A DNA stretch of 64,000 nucleotides, taken from the NCBI GenBank assembly GCA_021234155.1, contig JAJEKV010000033.1, positions 5,944,635-6,008,634 of the forward strand, written 5' to 3'. The first letter of the stretch is position 1. Each line of letters opens with the position of its first letter. This document shows, one piece after another, positions 13,901 through 26,009 of this stretch. The notes under the pieces are model-generated. The model was given only the letters and a program-made list of their open reading frames with translations. It was not told the origin of the DNA and ran no database searches. The position numbers and the translations under genes are program-made. This DNA is from Isoetes taiwanensis (Eukaryota > Streptophyta > Lycopodiopsida > Isoetales > Isoetaceae).

Positions 13901-14000
13901 CAAAACAGTACATTTGAAGGGCACCCCTCAGTCAATCATCATCTGCCTCATTCTGCCTTCTTTGAGCTCAAACCTGGCCCCAACACCTCTCCTTTAATGA
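10996..14000 (+). pseudogene. LINE ORF2, endonuclease and reverse transcriptase
   Basis: The frame opens with MKILSWNLRGIKGP, the first motif of the LINE apurinic-like endonuclease. It continues with VNIYAPTN and SISDHQP. The segment that normally holds GDFN is missing, and a TAG at 11146-11148 breaks the N-terminal part. After the MITE, the reverse transcriptase starts at LAKGKSPGPDGLPPEF, shifts frame after 12789, and resumes at 12884. It then has LKLDFAKAFDTVRWDFL, RQGCPLAPYLF, the catalytic YADD, and GLGCKNLLLQGYALAEK. The zinc-binding C-terminus is lost at the 13997/13998 fusion. It is not functional as it stands. Confidence 0.88.
12058..12371. mobile_element. 314-bp MITE with perfect 22-bp terminal inverted repeats
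   Basis: The ends GGGTAAAAGCATGTTAGGGT(GT) at 12058-12079 and their exact reverse complement at 12350-12371 form perfect inverted repeats. TCAA on both sides (12054-12057, 12372-12375) is the likely target duplication. There is no ORF of note and the inside is AT-rich. Removing the element and one TCAA joins the LINE ORF2 frame precisely from SCIQ to DDNGN. So the insertion is recent relative to the LINE, and the superfamily is unknown. Confidence 0.92.
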
Positions 14001-17000
14001 GAGTAATGTACAAGGAGTATTCAAGAACTGATGAGGATAAGAGTAGCAAGGACAACAGCAAGACAACAAGGCTCAAAAAAAGTGACCAGGAGCGAACCCG
14101 ACATAACAACGCCATTGTTAATTGTGAGTTCTTGGCATACACCCTGCAGCAGCAGTCTATGACTGCCTGATGCTACAAAGCTGCCGTGCTCATGATCACA
14201 GAATAAGAACAAGAAAAACAAATATGTATAAAGAGTGAAGGAAATGTGGCCAAATGAGGCTCTCTAAACTTGAGATAAAACCTGAGTACATCTGAAGAGG
14301 CTCCGGTCTAATATAGTGTAGACCACACATCGGAGCCCTATATCTAGCTAAATCTAAGCCATACAATTAAGTTAACCTAAATATGCCAAGTGTCGTCTGC
14401 CACCACTGACACCTAACATGTGTACAATGTTAACCACTAGGTGGTTAACAATCTGTTTGAGGCTTCCTTCATCTGTTTGTTAGATCTATGATGTAACCAT
14501 TGTTCCCGCCATTGTTGCAGATAAAAAGATCCGCCCAAATATTAGGTTGTGTTTGCTTAACGAAACACTATGTTTTCTTCAAGGGTAATGCTTTCAATGG
14601 CCTGAGGTTTATCTTAATACTTAATTGATAAGACTGCTTTTGTATTAGTCTACATACACTTATGAACAAACTGAACACGAATTCCATATCTCGTAGTTCA
14701 AGGATTATGCTTTCAATGGCCCGAAGTTTATCTTAATATTTAGTTGATAAGATTGCGTACGTGTTAGTCTATATCCACCTACTTTTTAGATAAAGTTACA
14801 AATTTCTGCCATTTTTTAAATACTGGGGCTAGTTGATGAAAAACTAAGAGTATACAGGTACGGTTTCCTAAATATTTAAGAGGCATAATTGCAATGAAAA
14901 AAGAAGCAATGATTTATGCTCCCAATGCTGTCAAATTTGATTTTATGCCTTAGGCAGGGAAGTCTCTTTCTTTCAAAAACAAGTGAAAGATCATGGTCGA
15001 GCAGATGAATGCTTCCGAGAAGCTATTAGCCATGACATGCATCATATTATGAGCTTGAGAGCATTGGCAGCTTTATCCTGGCACAAAGGGTTCCTCGGTG
15101 AAGCGGAGGTTCTATTGCAAAGTGCTACCAGAGGACATCCAAATGAAGAATTTATCCTTTGGACACTTCTTAGTCAAGTCTATTCAAGTCTAATAGATTA
15201 TCAAAAAAAAAAAATTCTATATCAGGGTTGATAGCAAGAGTATACTTTAGTACATCATAAAGAGTATTCTATTCTATTCTATTCTTCAACTTCTTATTTC
15301 TATTTTACAAAATTAAAGCACGATTCGAGCTTTGAACATTGCTAGCAAAACTACTCATCTTGATTTACGGCAACAAAAATCCTATATTGACTTTTTAAGG
15401 TCATTGTACTTGCTTCTATAATCTTCAACTTAAGGCATTGGTTATATACCTAAAGCTTGCAAAAGTTGAATTTGGACATTCAAGGGAAAAGCTAAATTTA
15501 AACATGGCTAACCAGATTATATAAGATCTTTCTTTTTCTTGCTAAGTCTATGGTGCTCAAGATGATAGATCTCAATATCTTCTCTGCCTTAGAAAGGCTG
15601 CAATTCAATATCTCAATGTTTGTCTACAAAGGTAACATGGTTCATAGTTACAATGTACTAGCCGCAATTGTGCTTCTTGATCTTCAGTTGCCAATAGAAG
15701 CAAATGAAGTGCGTAAGCTTGAGGAAGCATTGCTGTCAGAGTATCAGATGTGTGTTGCAAGGTATCATGAACTGTTGAGTGACGATGTTAGTGCCGAAAG
15801 AGTGCTTGAAGAAGCTCTTAATTTATCATAGTATGATATAAAGATATGGTTGATGATTGCCAACCTTCGGTTCCATTATGGGCAATTTGGAGAAGCTCTT
15901 AAGGCATTTATAAAGGTAACTAACACATGTTTATATGATATTTAAGGTTCAGTAATCCATAAAAATGCTTTATGACTTTTATAATTACAGGGTATCCAGT
16001 TTTTGAAAGATGGAAAACCAGACATGTACACCTTTCTTAAGTTAGAGAGGTGATTTTTGAACCTTGGAGACCATGAAAATGCGAAACAAACATTTCTCAA
16101 GGGCAGCAGTGAGAAGCAATGTAGCAATATGCAACTTGGTGCATGATAGCGTGAAGTGGACTTTCTTGGATGCCATGCTTTTGAAATTGGGATTTGGGTC
16201 TGGTTTCCGATCTATGATGCATAAAATGTTGATTTCTGCTAAGGGGGTAGTACTGTATCATGGAGAACCATTGGTTCTTTTTCCAATTGAACGTGGAATA
16301 AGGCAAGGTTGCCCTTTAGCTCCTTTTTGTTTACTATAGTGGCGAAGGACTTTTCTTAACTATTGCATGAGGCTGAAAAAAAGGATGGTTTGGTAAAGGG
16401 ATTATTATTGGTGGAAGGTGAAACAGGTTTTGGTTAATCGGTTTGCAGACGATACCTTCTTGCTAGTGGGACGGTGGCGAGAATAATGTGCGAGATAATC
16501 AAAAAGATTTTGGGTATATTTTCAATTGCATCCGGTTGTCTCCTTAATTGGGCTAAGTGTAGTGCTTTATGGGTGGGAAAGAGCGGTTCCACATTTTTTA
16601 TATGAGTATGCACGGAAGGTTGTTGTACCATCTGCAAAGACAAAGCTTCTAGGAGTCCCCTTTGGTTTAGATATTGACATGAATGAAGCATGGGATGAAA
16701 TTATCTTAAATTTACAAAGGCAATTGATTTGGTGGAGAGGTTCAAAGCTATCCTTGGCGGTGTAGAATTCAAGTAGCTAAGTCGAAGATTGAACAATATG
16801 CATATTTATTTGGTTTCGGTTCTATTGGCTCCAGCTTCTAAGTTTTTGAGAGATAAAAAAGATTGTAAGAGATTTTGTATGCGGTGTACCCGATCAAGGA
16901 GGCTTTGTGAAGGTGGCGTGGAAGAAATGTATGTTGTTTAAACAACAAGGAGGACTTGGTATGTTGGATCTTTCTTTCTAGGGTAAGGTCTTAGCTTCTA

Positions 17001-18345
17001 AGCTATTGTTCGGCTTTGTTGAAAGATGATTGTGCATCACCGTGTATGAAGTTACTTAAACAATCAGTAAAGAAGTGTATGGTTTTTCATAAGCGAGGTG
17101 TGAGAATTGAGCTCCCTTGGGCATTGTTATATCCATTGAAAGCTTATTCACATGCCTCTCCATCTTTGAAAGGCTTGCCGGGCCCGGAAGGTAGTCCGAC
17201 AAGTGATTACATTTGATTGGGAAGCTTGTCTCCAGGCATCTTCCCCCTTTCTGTGGCTGCCTTTGTATACTCATGGACAACTACACCCAGTTGTAGAATT
17301 TATGCATGCGCATTCCCAAGCGAGGTGGAGGAGAGCAGGTATTATTTCTATTGAACAGTGGTATTTTGGTATTGACATTGCTCCTTGGCAATGGTTTCAT
17401 GAGACATATGGGTTGTTGGATAAAGATATCGATTATATGGGCTTATGTAGCAAGTGCTTTTCCTCTAATTAAGAAGGTGGGTAACAAGAGATCTTTGGAA
17501 TTTTGTTCAAGGTATTAAAGAAGGCAAGAAGCTAGTAAGTTCATGCTACTGATTGCTTACCTCCTCAAGTACTTTATCACCTTTCGAAAATGGCACTTAC
17601 AGACTTTGCCTTCTCAATGGCAATCCATCTGGAACCTTGTTTGGTCTAAATATAATCCTCCAAAGGTAAATGTTCTACTTTGGCAGGTGATTCATCGCTC
17701 TTTGAGAGTTAATGAGATGGTTCATCGCTTTAAGCCGTGAGTAAGCCCACTTTGCCCAATGTGTGGAGGTGCATTGAAACATTGGAGCCTTTGTTTATAT
17801 TTGTGTGCGTGAGTGAGTAGTCTTAGGTCCCTGGCCGCATTCTCTTTGGAGTATCTTTGGATAGTCAACACTTTCTTTTGGGTATTTATCCAAATCGTTG
17901 GATTTGCTTCTAAAAGGATTGCATTTCACATGGCAAAGTCTTGGCTAATATGGAGTGTATGGAAGGCTTAAGAAAGGTCTTTTATGATAAGCGTATTTCT
18001 TCTCAGGTGGTGCTTCAAGAAATTCGTAAGAAGTTGTATAATTGTTTTCAGATCTCCAATTCGCCTGATCGTATTAAAATTCCAATATGGAGTGATCATC
18101 TAAAAGTGATTGATGCTTCAGGGACATTTCTTACTTCTGGAAGTACTTTGTAATATTTTGAGTGTATAATATGAAGTAAAACACGTTCTTCAAAAAAACA
18201 ACTTGGTGCATGCATTTCATTTTACAGGTTAGGAGATATGTTACATGCAGAAATAACTTTGATAGAAGTTCAAGGTTGCCTTGCATGGGGAAAGGCAACA
18301 AATCTTAGGTTGTTGCCATTTTTGTATGGAAGAACGCACTGCTAA
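13998..18345 (+). pseudogene. CFAP70-like TPR gene remnant, copy B
   Basis: It has the same exon pieces as copy A: the MYKEYSR segment at 14005-14170, a TPR exon at about 14950-15200, an exon with LLSEYQMCVARYHELL ending near 15915, and an exon starting at about 15991 that is interrupted by a LINE at 16146. The first segment is now joined in frame to the LINE reverse transcriptase upstream, which creates an artificial long ORF. The same internal stops as in copy A are present, so the breakage came before the duplication. Confidence 0.55.
16146..18198 (+). mobile_element. 5'-truncated L1-type LINE, copy B
   Basis: The insertion site and the 14-bp target duplication (16132-16145, 18199-18212) are the same as for the LINE at 4837-6884, so both derive from one insertion. 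Copy A has a nearly open frame. Copy B has many small insertions, deletions and substitutions that shatter the reading frame. Those changes are concentrated at CAG and CTG trinucleotides (see findings). Confidence 0.9.
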
Positions 18346-19000
18346 AAAATATATCCAGTATGGATTGCTTAAATATAGAATTATGACAAAGTTAAAACCT
18401 TGAGTTTTGCCAGTTCAAGGTTGTCTAGGTTAGTCTCCATTTTTGTGTGATAAGTATCGATTGGTTTAAAAAAAACGACGATGGTAAATTACATGGTAAA
18501 TTAAATGGAGAAAGTTAAACATTTGGTTTTTAACAGGTCAAGGTTGTTTCCATTTTTATGTGCATTAGTTAAAAAGAATTAACCATGACAAATATTGTCA
18601 GTTGACATGGCAATGTAACAAACAGTGTAAGCTATTGTTTGCTCGACATCCCATTTGGGTAAGTTATGCCTAACAAAACATTGTCAAAGCCTTTTGATGT
18701 GCATGTCTAATTTTAATAGCTATTTTCTTTTCTTATTTTGGATGCAAGTAAATAATGAAATGAACGACAACATAATTGTTTCCAGCCATGTATCATATAC
18801 AAGCCTAACAGCCTTATTACCTCAGGCACACGTAATTGAATGAAATGTTCTGCAACGTAATTCTTTCAATGGCGTAAAATATACAAGCCTTACATATTTG
18901 TTCTAGCTATTTCCTGGAGAAGCTCCAGTTTAAATCCAATAAACTCCCTTCGTCAGATAGATATTATAATGGTAACTCAAAAGCAAAATCATTTCCAACT

Positions 19001-21770
19001 AATGAGCCCAAACTATTATATTTTTTATTTTGCAACAAGTTATAATCACATTTTATGGCACAAGAACTACTGCTCCGACTAGTTTTCCATCCTTCAAGAA
19101 TGCTGAAACTTCATTTGCTTTATCCAATAGAAAATTACAGGTATCATTATCAGGAGTAACTTTGAAGCAATGTCTAAGAACTTCGAGGCATTCCATTGAG
19201 TTAAATTAGCTACTGAAACTATTGCTCGGTTCACCCTATAATAGTAATAGAAATGATGGGATTGTGCCTAGAATACTTTCTATAAAACCTTATAAACTTT
19301 CTAGAAGGGATAAATAAAGTTCCGCATCATAAATCCAATACTTGCTCACTCCAACAAAGGAAAGAAAATCGGATCATCATATCTATTTATGTCTCTGCAT
19401 TGTCTTATATGGTCAAACTGAGTAGGATTTTCACTCGACCTTTCCAACAATGAGAAGGAAGACAAATGCACATCATAAGGAGATACATAACATGGTATCG
19501 TATCTGAGCAATGCAAATGTTTCTTGTTGCAGACTTTCTTTCAAAATACCTTGATGCTCGAATCAACATGTCCTAATGCCAAATTGAATTCGCACACAGG
19601 TACCATGAAATCCGTTGTCATGGTTTTTCGCATAATGCTGGTAGCAGTTGCTTTTAAAAGTTGCTCAAATTCGGATTCAGATGCCTACACTTGGGGTTAT
19701 TATTTGCAACAGATGGTATGGCCTGCACATCTCAAAAAACTAAACTCCTTTTTTACCTACTAATTAGTGGTGTATATTGATTACGATGTGCACTCATGCA
19801 GAAGCCTGGAACTGTTTAACATATTTCGAATTCAAATCAGAGAGGAGTGCTATCACCACACCAGAAAACCTTGACTGTAAAACTGTGCTTGCTGCATCAT
19901 GAAAAACAGAGTTTTTGAAGACTATTTTCATAACAAGACGATTTGCTAAGGAATTGATTGACAAAGGGGCTTCCAGCCGGACCATTTCAACAGCTGGTTG
20001 GACCAAATAAAGGGGTTTGAAGGGTTGAGAGTAATGTACAAGGAGTATTCAAGAACTAATGAGGATAAGACCAGCAAGGACAACAGCAAGACAACAAGGC
20101 TCAAAAAAAGTGATCAGGAGCGAACCCGGCATAACGACGCCATTGTTAATTGTGAGTTCTTGGCATATACCCTGCAGCAGCGGTCTATGACTGCCCGATG
20201 CTACAAAGTATACTTTAGTACATCATAAAGAGTATTCAAACTCCAGCAAAATATTACACTCTTCAACTTCTTATTTCTATTTTACAAAATTAAAGCACGA
20301 TTCGAGCTTTGAACATTGCTAGCAAAACTACTCATCTTGATTTACGGCAACAAAAATGCTACATTGACTTTTTAAGGCCATTGTACTTGCTTCTATAATC
20401 TTCAACTTAAGGCATTGGTTATAATACCTAAAGCTTGCAAAAGTTGGATTTGGACATTCAAGGGAAAAGCTAAATTTAAACATGGCTAACCAGATTATAT
20501 AAGACCTTTCTTTTTCTTGCTAAGTCTATGGTCCTCAAGATGATAGATCTCAATATCTTCTCTGCCTTAGAAAGGCTGCAATTTTGTATCAGTTGTCTAC
20601 AAAGGTAACATGGTTCATAGTTACAATGTACTAGCCGCAATTGTGCTTCTTGATCTTCAGTCGCCAATAGAAGTAAATGAAGTGCTTAAGCTTGATGAAG
20701 CATTGCTGTCAGAGTATCAGATATGTGTTGCAAGGTATCATGAACTGTTGAGTGACGATGTTAGTGCCGAAAGAGTGTTTGAAGAAGCTCTTAATTTATC
20801 ATAGTATGATATAAAGATATGGTTGATGATCGCCAACCTTCGGTTCCATTATGGGCAATTTGGAGAAGCTCTTAAGGCGTTTATAAAGGTAACTAACACA
20901 TGTTTATATGATATTTAAGGTTTAGCAATCCATAAAAATGCTTTATGACTTTTATAATTACAGGGTATCCACTTTTTGAAAGATGGCAAACCAGACATGT
21001 ACACCTTTCTTAAGTTAGAGAGGTGATTTTTGAACCTTGGAGACCTTGAAAATGCGAAACAAACGTTTCTCAAGGGCAGCAGTGAGAAGCAATGTAGCAA
21101 TATGCAACTTGGTGCATGCATTTCATTTTACAGATTAGGAGATATGTTACATGCAGAAATAACTTTGATAGAAGTTCAAGGTTGCCTTGCATGGGGAAAG
21201 GCAAAAAATCTTAGGTTGTTGCCATTTTTGTATGGAAGAACGCACTGCTCAAAAATATATCTAGTATGGATTGCTTAAATATAGAATTATGACAAAGTTA
21301 AAACCTTGAGTTTTGCCAGTTCAAGGTTGTTTAGGTTAGTCTCCATTTTTGTGTGGTAAATTTAATGGATTGGTTTTTAACAGGTCAAGGTTGTTCCCAT
21401 TTTTATGCGCATTAGTTAAAAAGAATTAACCATGACAAATATTGTCAGTTCACATGGCAATGTAACAAACAATGTAAGCTATTGTTTGCTTGACATCCCA
21501 TTTGGGTAAGTTATGCCTAACAAAACATTGTCAAAGCCTTTTGATGTGCATGTCTAATTTTAATAGCTATTTTCTTTTCTTATTTTGGATGCAAGTAAAT
21601 AATGAATAGAATAGAATGAAATGATCGACAACGTAATTGTTTCTAGAATGGCGTAAAATATACATATTTGTTCTAGCTATTTCCTGGAGAAGCTCCATTT
21701 TAAATCTAATAAATTCCCTTCGTCAGATAAATATTATAATGGTAACTCAAAAGCAAAATCATTTCCAACT
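19001..21770. repeat. Tandem unit C of the array
   Basis: This unit lacks the LINE and the GC-rich insertion. Relative to A and B it also lacks the stretch corresponding to 2869-3925, which includes the first TPR exon. Where A and B have an ATTCT microsatellite (3957-3975, 15267-15283), C has unique sequence. It therefore shows the state of the locus before the LINE insertion. Confidence 0.85.
20034..21278 (+). pseudogene. CFAP70-like TPR gene remnant, copy C
   Basis: It keeps the MYKEYSR segment (20034-20200), the exon with LLSEYQICVARYHELL (about 20600-20890), and an exon at about 20965 that reads through GDLENAKQTFLKGSS into RLGDMLHAEITLIEVQG without a LINE. The uninterrupted stretch at 21030-21278 shows that the two halves separated in copies A and B belong together. 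A stop after the first helix and the loss of the upstream TPR exon make it a pseudogene. Confidence 0.55.
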
Positions 21771-22600
21771 AATAATCCCAAACTATTATATTTTTTATCT
21801 TGCAACAAGTTATAATCATATTTTATGGCACAAGAACTACTGCTCCGACTAGTTTTCCATCCTTCAAGAATGCTGAAACTTCATTTGCTTTACCCAATAG
21901 AAAATTACAGGTATCATTATCAGGAGTAACTTTGAAGCAATGTCTAAGAACTTCAAGGCATCCCATTGAGTTAAATTAGCTACTGAAACTATTGCTCGGT
22001 TCACCCTATTATAGTAATAGAAATGATGGGATTGTGTCTAGAATCCTTTCTATCAAACCTTATAAACTTTCTAGAAGGGATAAATAAAGTTCCGCATCAT
22101 AAATTCAACACTTGCTCACTCCAACAAAGGAAAGAAAATCGAATCATCATGTCTATATGGTCAAACTGAGTAGGATTTTCACCCGACCTTTCCAATAATG
22201 AGAAGGAAGACAAATGCACATCATAAGGAGATACATAACATGGTGCAAGAATAATCGTATCTGAGCAATGCAAATGTTTCTTGTTGCAAGCTTTCTTTCA
22301 AAATACCTTGATGCTCGAATCAACATGTCCTAATGCCAAATTGAATTCGCACACAGGTATCATGAAATTCGTTGTCATGGTTTTTCGCATCATGCTGGTA
22401 GCAGTTGCTTTTAAAAGTTGCTCAAATTTGGATTCAGATGCTTACACTTGGGGTTCTAAATTATTTGCAACAGATAGTATGGCCTGAACATCTCAAAAAA
22501 CTAAACTCCTTTTTTACCTACTAATTGGTGTACTCCCATGCAGAATGTTTGACACTCCATAAGAAGCCTGGAACTGTTTAACATATTTCGAATTCAAATC
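21771..22600. repeat. Partial tandem unit D
   Basis: It matches the first part of the other units (for example 19001-19860) up to about 22600, then diverges. No exon recognisable as CFAP70-like is included. It marks the right edge of the array. Confidence 0.8.
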
Positions 22601-22671
22601 ATTGAAGGCACCTTCATTTAAGAGATCATTTTATATCACTAACAAAAAATTCATGCACCATGTGCTTCACT

Positions 22672-22878
22672 TCAATTGCATCCTTTTTTTAATGCTTGAG
22701 CAAGATGCCCATCCTCATTTATTTGCGCAGTCTCCTTCCACATAGAAGCATCAAAATAAGTGTCTGACATGTGAATATAAGCTCTAATGTTGTGAGAGTC
22801 CATAAGGAGAATGTGATCAAAGCAATACCTTCCTACACTCACATATTCCAGATAGCAAAAATGGCCAGCCAATAACAT
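22672..22878 (-). pseudogene. Pentatricopeptide-repeat protein fragment
   Basis: The minus-strand translation contains GRYCFDHILLMDSHNIRAYI followed by HMSDTYFDASMWKETAQI. This resembles the C-terminal E-domain region of plant PPR proteins (a pattern like YVLMSNIYASAGMW). Only about 60 residues are seen and no flanking PPR motifs are present, so it is a small remnant. PPR proteins act on organelle RNA. Confidence 0.45.
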
Positions 22879-23900
22879 CTATAGAAGGCATTGAATCAAA
22901 TAAAAAAAACTAAGCGTACCTTACTCTTCTATAGTTACCAGGATTAAGACTTTGCTGGAATTTTATTCCCATGAAAGTAAGATATATACAAAACAAATCC
23001 TCTTATACGACATTCATATGTTAGAAGCTTTCTAGTGATCTATGCAAAACCTTGCAATTAGCATAAATCATGTGCATACAACAGTAATGTTTTCAGTAAC
23101 TACACTTACTACTATAATCTGAATTGAGCACCCTCACTGCATCCTTACATCATTGAGCACTTTGGGGAGATGTACTTGTTAGCTCCCCCATCCCTTTTAG
23201 CCATAGTGGAAGTAGCCATCTTGTACTTTGTACTACATTATGCAAGGTCTGTTTACTTAGCTGAGGATATTTCTCCTTCCTATCTACATGAAGCATCTAT
23301 CCCTCAAATTCAAGAGATTATATTCTGTTTATTTGTTCTGTCATCTGAAGCGCCAGACAAAATGCTCTTTCTAAATGCACTTGCACAAGTAAAATACACA
23401 AAATCTAGTTCTAGCTTGCTTATATAGTTTTCAAGTGGTAAATATGCTTCCTTGATAAAGATAATCTCACATAGGAAATTATGCTCACCTGTTTTGCAGC
23501 GTTGGCAATGCCACTGATAACAATGTCCAAACTAATAAATCAAAGAGCGATTATTTAATCCTCCCGTAAAAACCATAAAATTTATAGCAACTGTCAGAAG
23601 CACATTGACAATTTTGCATTCTCATAAATTGATATCAACCCTTTAATACCTCTCTAAGCTAGACGATAACCCATTCAATAAGCAAAGGCTCCCAAGCCTA
23701 TTAAAACAAAGTTCAGAATAAGAGCTTGTATATGAAGTAACTAGTTTCAGTCATTTCTTATTAGAATGTAGAAATTCAGCTTAAGTTCCACCATTGTCTT
23801 TCAGATGAAATTTATCTTCCTTAAGCTATTCCCATACGAAAGGATCTCACCTTTTTTTCAATCAAATACAAATAGTAATTTTTTCATTTGTTGGTTCCAT
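22879..23900. other. No gene recognised
   Basis: AT-rich sequence. An 85-codon open stretch at 23170-23427 (+) has no motif that I recognise and I do not call it. Confidence 0.5.
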
Positions 23901-23904
23901 AAAT

Positions 23905-24184
23905 AGCGAGACACCGGAGGGTGCACTAGGAAAGAGGGCTCACAATTTGAGACACACCTCAATGTGAATCAATGGAGCCCGCAAAATACGCCTCAAAGGG
24001 GGATATCGATGTACACTCGCATGTCTATAAAGCCAATTAAAATTGGTATATTGATACAAAAGAAACAAACTAAGCCCGCCGATGCTACATTAAAAAACAA
24101 CATTTTATGCTAGTAGCGAACCCCACAATGCTACATAAGTCCAAAGGGACATAAATGTATTCTATTCTATTCTATTCTATTCTG
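23905..24184 (+). mobile_element. Short SINE-like element with hairpin and ATTCT tail
   Basis: A moderately GC-rich block of about 250 bp ends in GTCC-AAAG-GGAC, ATAAATGT and about five ATTCT repeats (24158-24183). The hairpin-ATAAA-microsatellite ending echoes the elements at 1827 and 25432, but without the inner GATT stem. The left boundary is approximate. Confidence 0.45.
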
Positions 24185-24386
24185 AACTTTGTCAAAAAGA
24201 GTAGGAGATGATATCTTGGTCTAGCATCGATTAAAATCTTCATTATCTGTTCTAAGGCAACTTAACTCTGCCTTGGATAATTATATCAGCCGCAGTTCAA
24301 CATTCCATCTTAAAAGTCATTTAAATTTATAGCAAAACATGACAGCCATAGCAAAGTTTTTTATTCTATCAATCACAAGCACCTGC

Positions 24387-24990
24387 TGTGACGTCCCCTG
24401 CTCATATACGATGCCCCACACATAGGATTTCATCCCTCCTGTCAGCGCAAGCCCACAAACATGAGGTCGTCTACCTATCATTGAGCTCTTGATGGTGAGC
24501 AAGAATTCGACGGGGAAGAATAGATATGTCATTCATCCTGTCTCTCTCGGGATCTACCTAGCTGCGAAAGTGCATAAAACATAAGCACAAGGCATCACAT
24601 AGAGTACATATCCACCTCGAAGGATAACTCACCATAATATAACATCTAAAACAACATCACTAGCATCAACAAAGAGGGAAAATCCTACCCAAAGCTCAGA
24701 CTCATGGGGATCGACTGACGGCTTGGGGTCTCCAGAAATCAATGCAGACAGAAAACAATGGATTTGGCTGGCATAGAACATGTTCATTGGGTAGTCCACT
24801 CCCTCTGTCCCTCATGTGCATACTTTGCAGATAGGCTGATAAGTAATGACCGTAGCCTGCCGAGGACATAGTCAGAGGGACTACTTCTGGGTTGCATCTC
24901 CCCAGTCCCGATGAGGCAGGACGGGATCACTCCCACCAGAAGGTACATGCCAACTACAGACGAGCTAGAGAGCCACTGCTCCTACACGAC
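24387..24990 (-). mobile_element. Truncated LTR of the H3-carrying gypsy family
   Basis: The sequence from TGTGACGTCCCC on aligns with the first 600 bp of the LTRs at 45116 and 59007. Examples are GGGATCTACCTAGCTGCG and GGGTTGCATCTCCCCAG. There is no primer-binding site next to it, and the rest of the LTR is replaced by another element at about 24990. It is a broken solo LTR. Orientation follows the LTR at 45116. Confidence 0.8.
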
Positions 24991-25463
24991 CAGGGTGTTT
25001 TTTTAGTGGCCCTGGCAGGCCACTTGGCCACAAATTCACATTTTTCAAAAAACAATCAGCCACGCCAGAGTAGGATGCATTCTCACCACGACCAAAGGGT
25101 AGTGGCCAGTTCAAAATAACAACTTATTATTTTCACTCCATAAATGGCTTTATATTTGCTAAACCTTCAGACCTATGGGGCGTGGCTATTTCAAAATATC
25201 ACATGCACATGCAACTTGTTAGAACACACTAATTTTAACTTTTTTGGAAGTGTGGCCAGGCTCTATTATTCTTGACAACTGGCCCCAGAACCCTTGGCTG
25301 GGCTACCTTTAATTACCTGTCTATGTGTGTATATAGGTAGTCTAGGTATTATATCAAATCTATGTCTAGTCCTCTTTGATTTGGGCTTAATGCCCTTACT
25401 GTACAGGGGCTTCGGCCATTTGCATGTAACCGTCCCATAACCCGATTGGGTTCTGGTGGACAT
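24991..25463 (+). mobile_element. Non-autonomous retroelement ending in GATT hairpin
   Basis: This non-coding block joins the broken LTR and ends in a nested hairpin. GTCC (25432-25435) pairs with GGAC (25458-25461). Inside, ACCC-GATT-GGGT forms the inner stem. ATAAAAACCCA and a very long TATC/CACC satellite follow. The 3' structure relates it to the GC-rich element at 731. Confidence 0.65.
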
Positions 25464-25472
25464 AAAAACCCA

Positions 25473-25534
<62 letters not shown>

Positions 25535-25862
25535 CCTACCTACCCACCCACCCACCCACCCACCTACCCACCCACCCACCCACCCACCCACCCACCCACC
25601 CACCCAGCTACCCACCCAGCTACCTAGCTACCCACCCACCCACCTTGCTACCTAGCCACCTAGCCACCTAGCTACCTACCTAGCTACCTAGCTACCTAGC
25701 TACCTAGCTACCCACCCAGCCACCAGCTACCCACCCACCCACCCACCCACCCACCCACCCACCCACCCACCCACCCACCCACCCACCCACCCACCCACCC
25801 ACCCACCCACCTACCCACCTACCCACCTACCTACCCACCCACCCACCCACCTACCTACCTAC

Positions 25863-25938
<76 letters not shown>
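25464..25938. repeat. Long compound tetranucleotide satellite (TATC/CACC/TACC)
   Basis: About 475 bp of TATC repeats grade into CACC and TACC repeats and back to TATC. It starts directly after the 3' hairpin of a retroelement, so it probably grew from that element's short tail. Apparent PTHP and YLSI reading frames inside it are artefacts of the repeat. Confidence 0.97.
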
Positions 25939-26009
25939 GAGTAGGGATATAAGATTGGCTGGTTTGCAATTTACACCCAAATTTGCTCTTCATCATTCTG
26001 CCCGAATTG

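Larger units (their letters stand above)
7702..13997 (+). mobile_element. L1-type LINE, 5' part; 3' end deleted by fusion to unit B
   Basis: The element begins right after AAAATCATTTCCAACT at 7701. It carries, in order, a 5' untranslated region, a nucleic-acid-binding ORF1 and an endonuclease/reverse transcriptase ORF2. It stops at 13997, where the sequence switches to unit B. The bases TGAGAG are shared at the join. Its reverse transcriptase is related to, but clearly different from, that of the LINE at 4837 and closer to the one at 50953. A MITE interrupts ORF2 at 12058-12371. Confidence 0.88.
13998..19000. repeat. Tandem unit B of the array
   Basis: It starts in the middle of the unit at a point matching 2688 in unit A. 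It runs nearly identical to unit A, including the LINE at the same site, to AAAATCATTTCCAACT at 19000. Outside the LINE the two units differ by only scattered single bases. Confidence 0.9.

Noticed and set aside
25446-25671. Frames rich in YLSI and PTHP repeats
   Set aside because: They are the translation of the TATC/CACC satellite.
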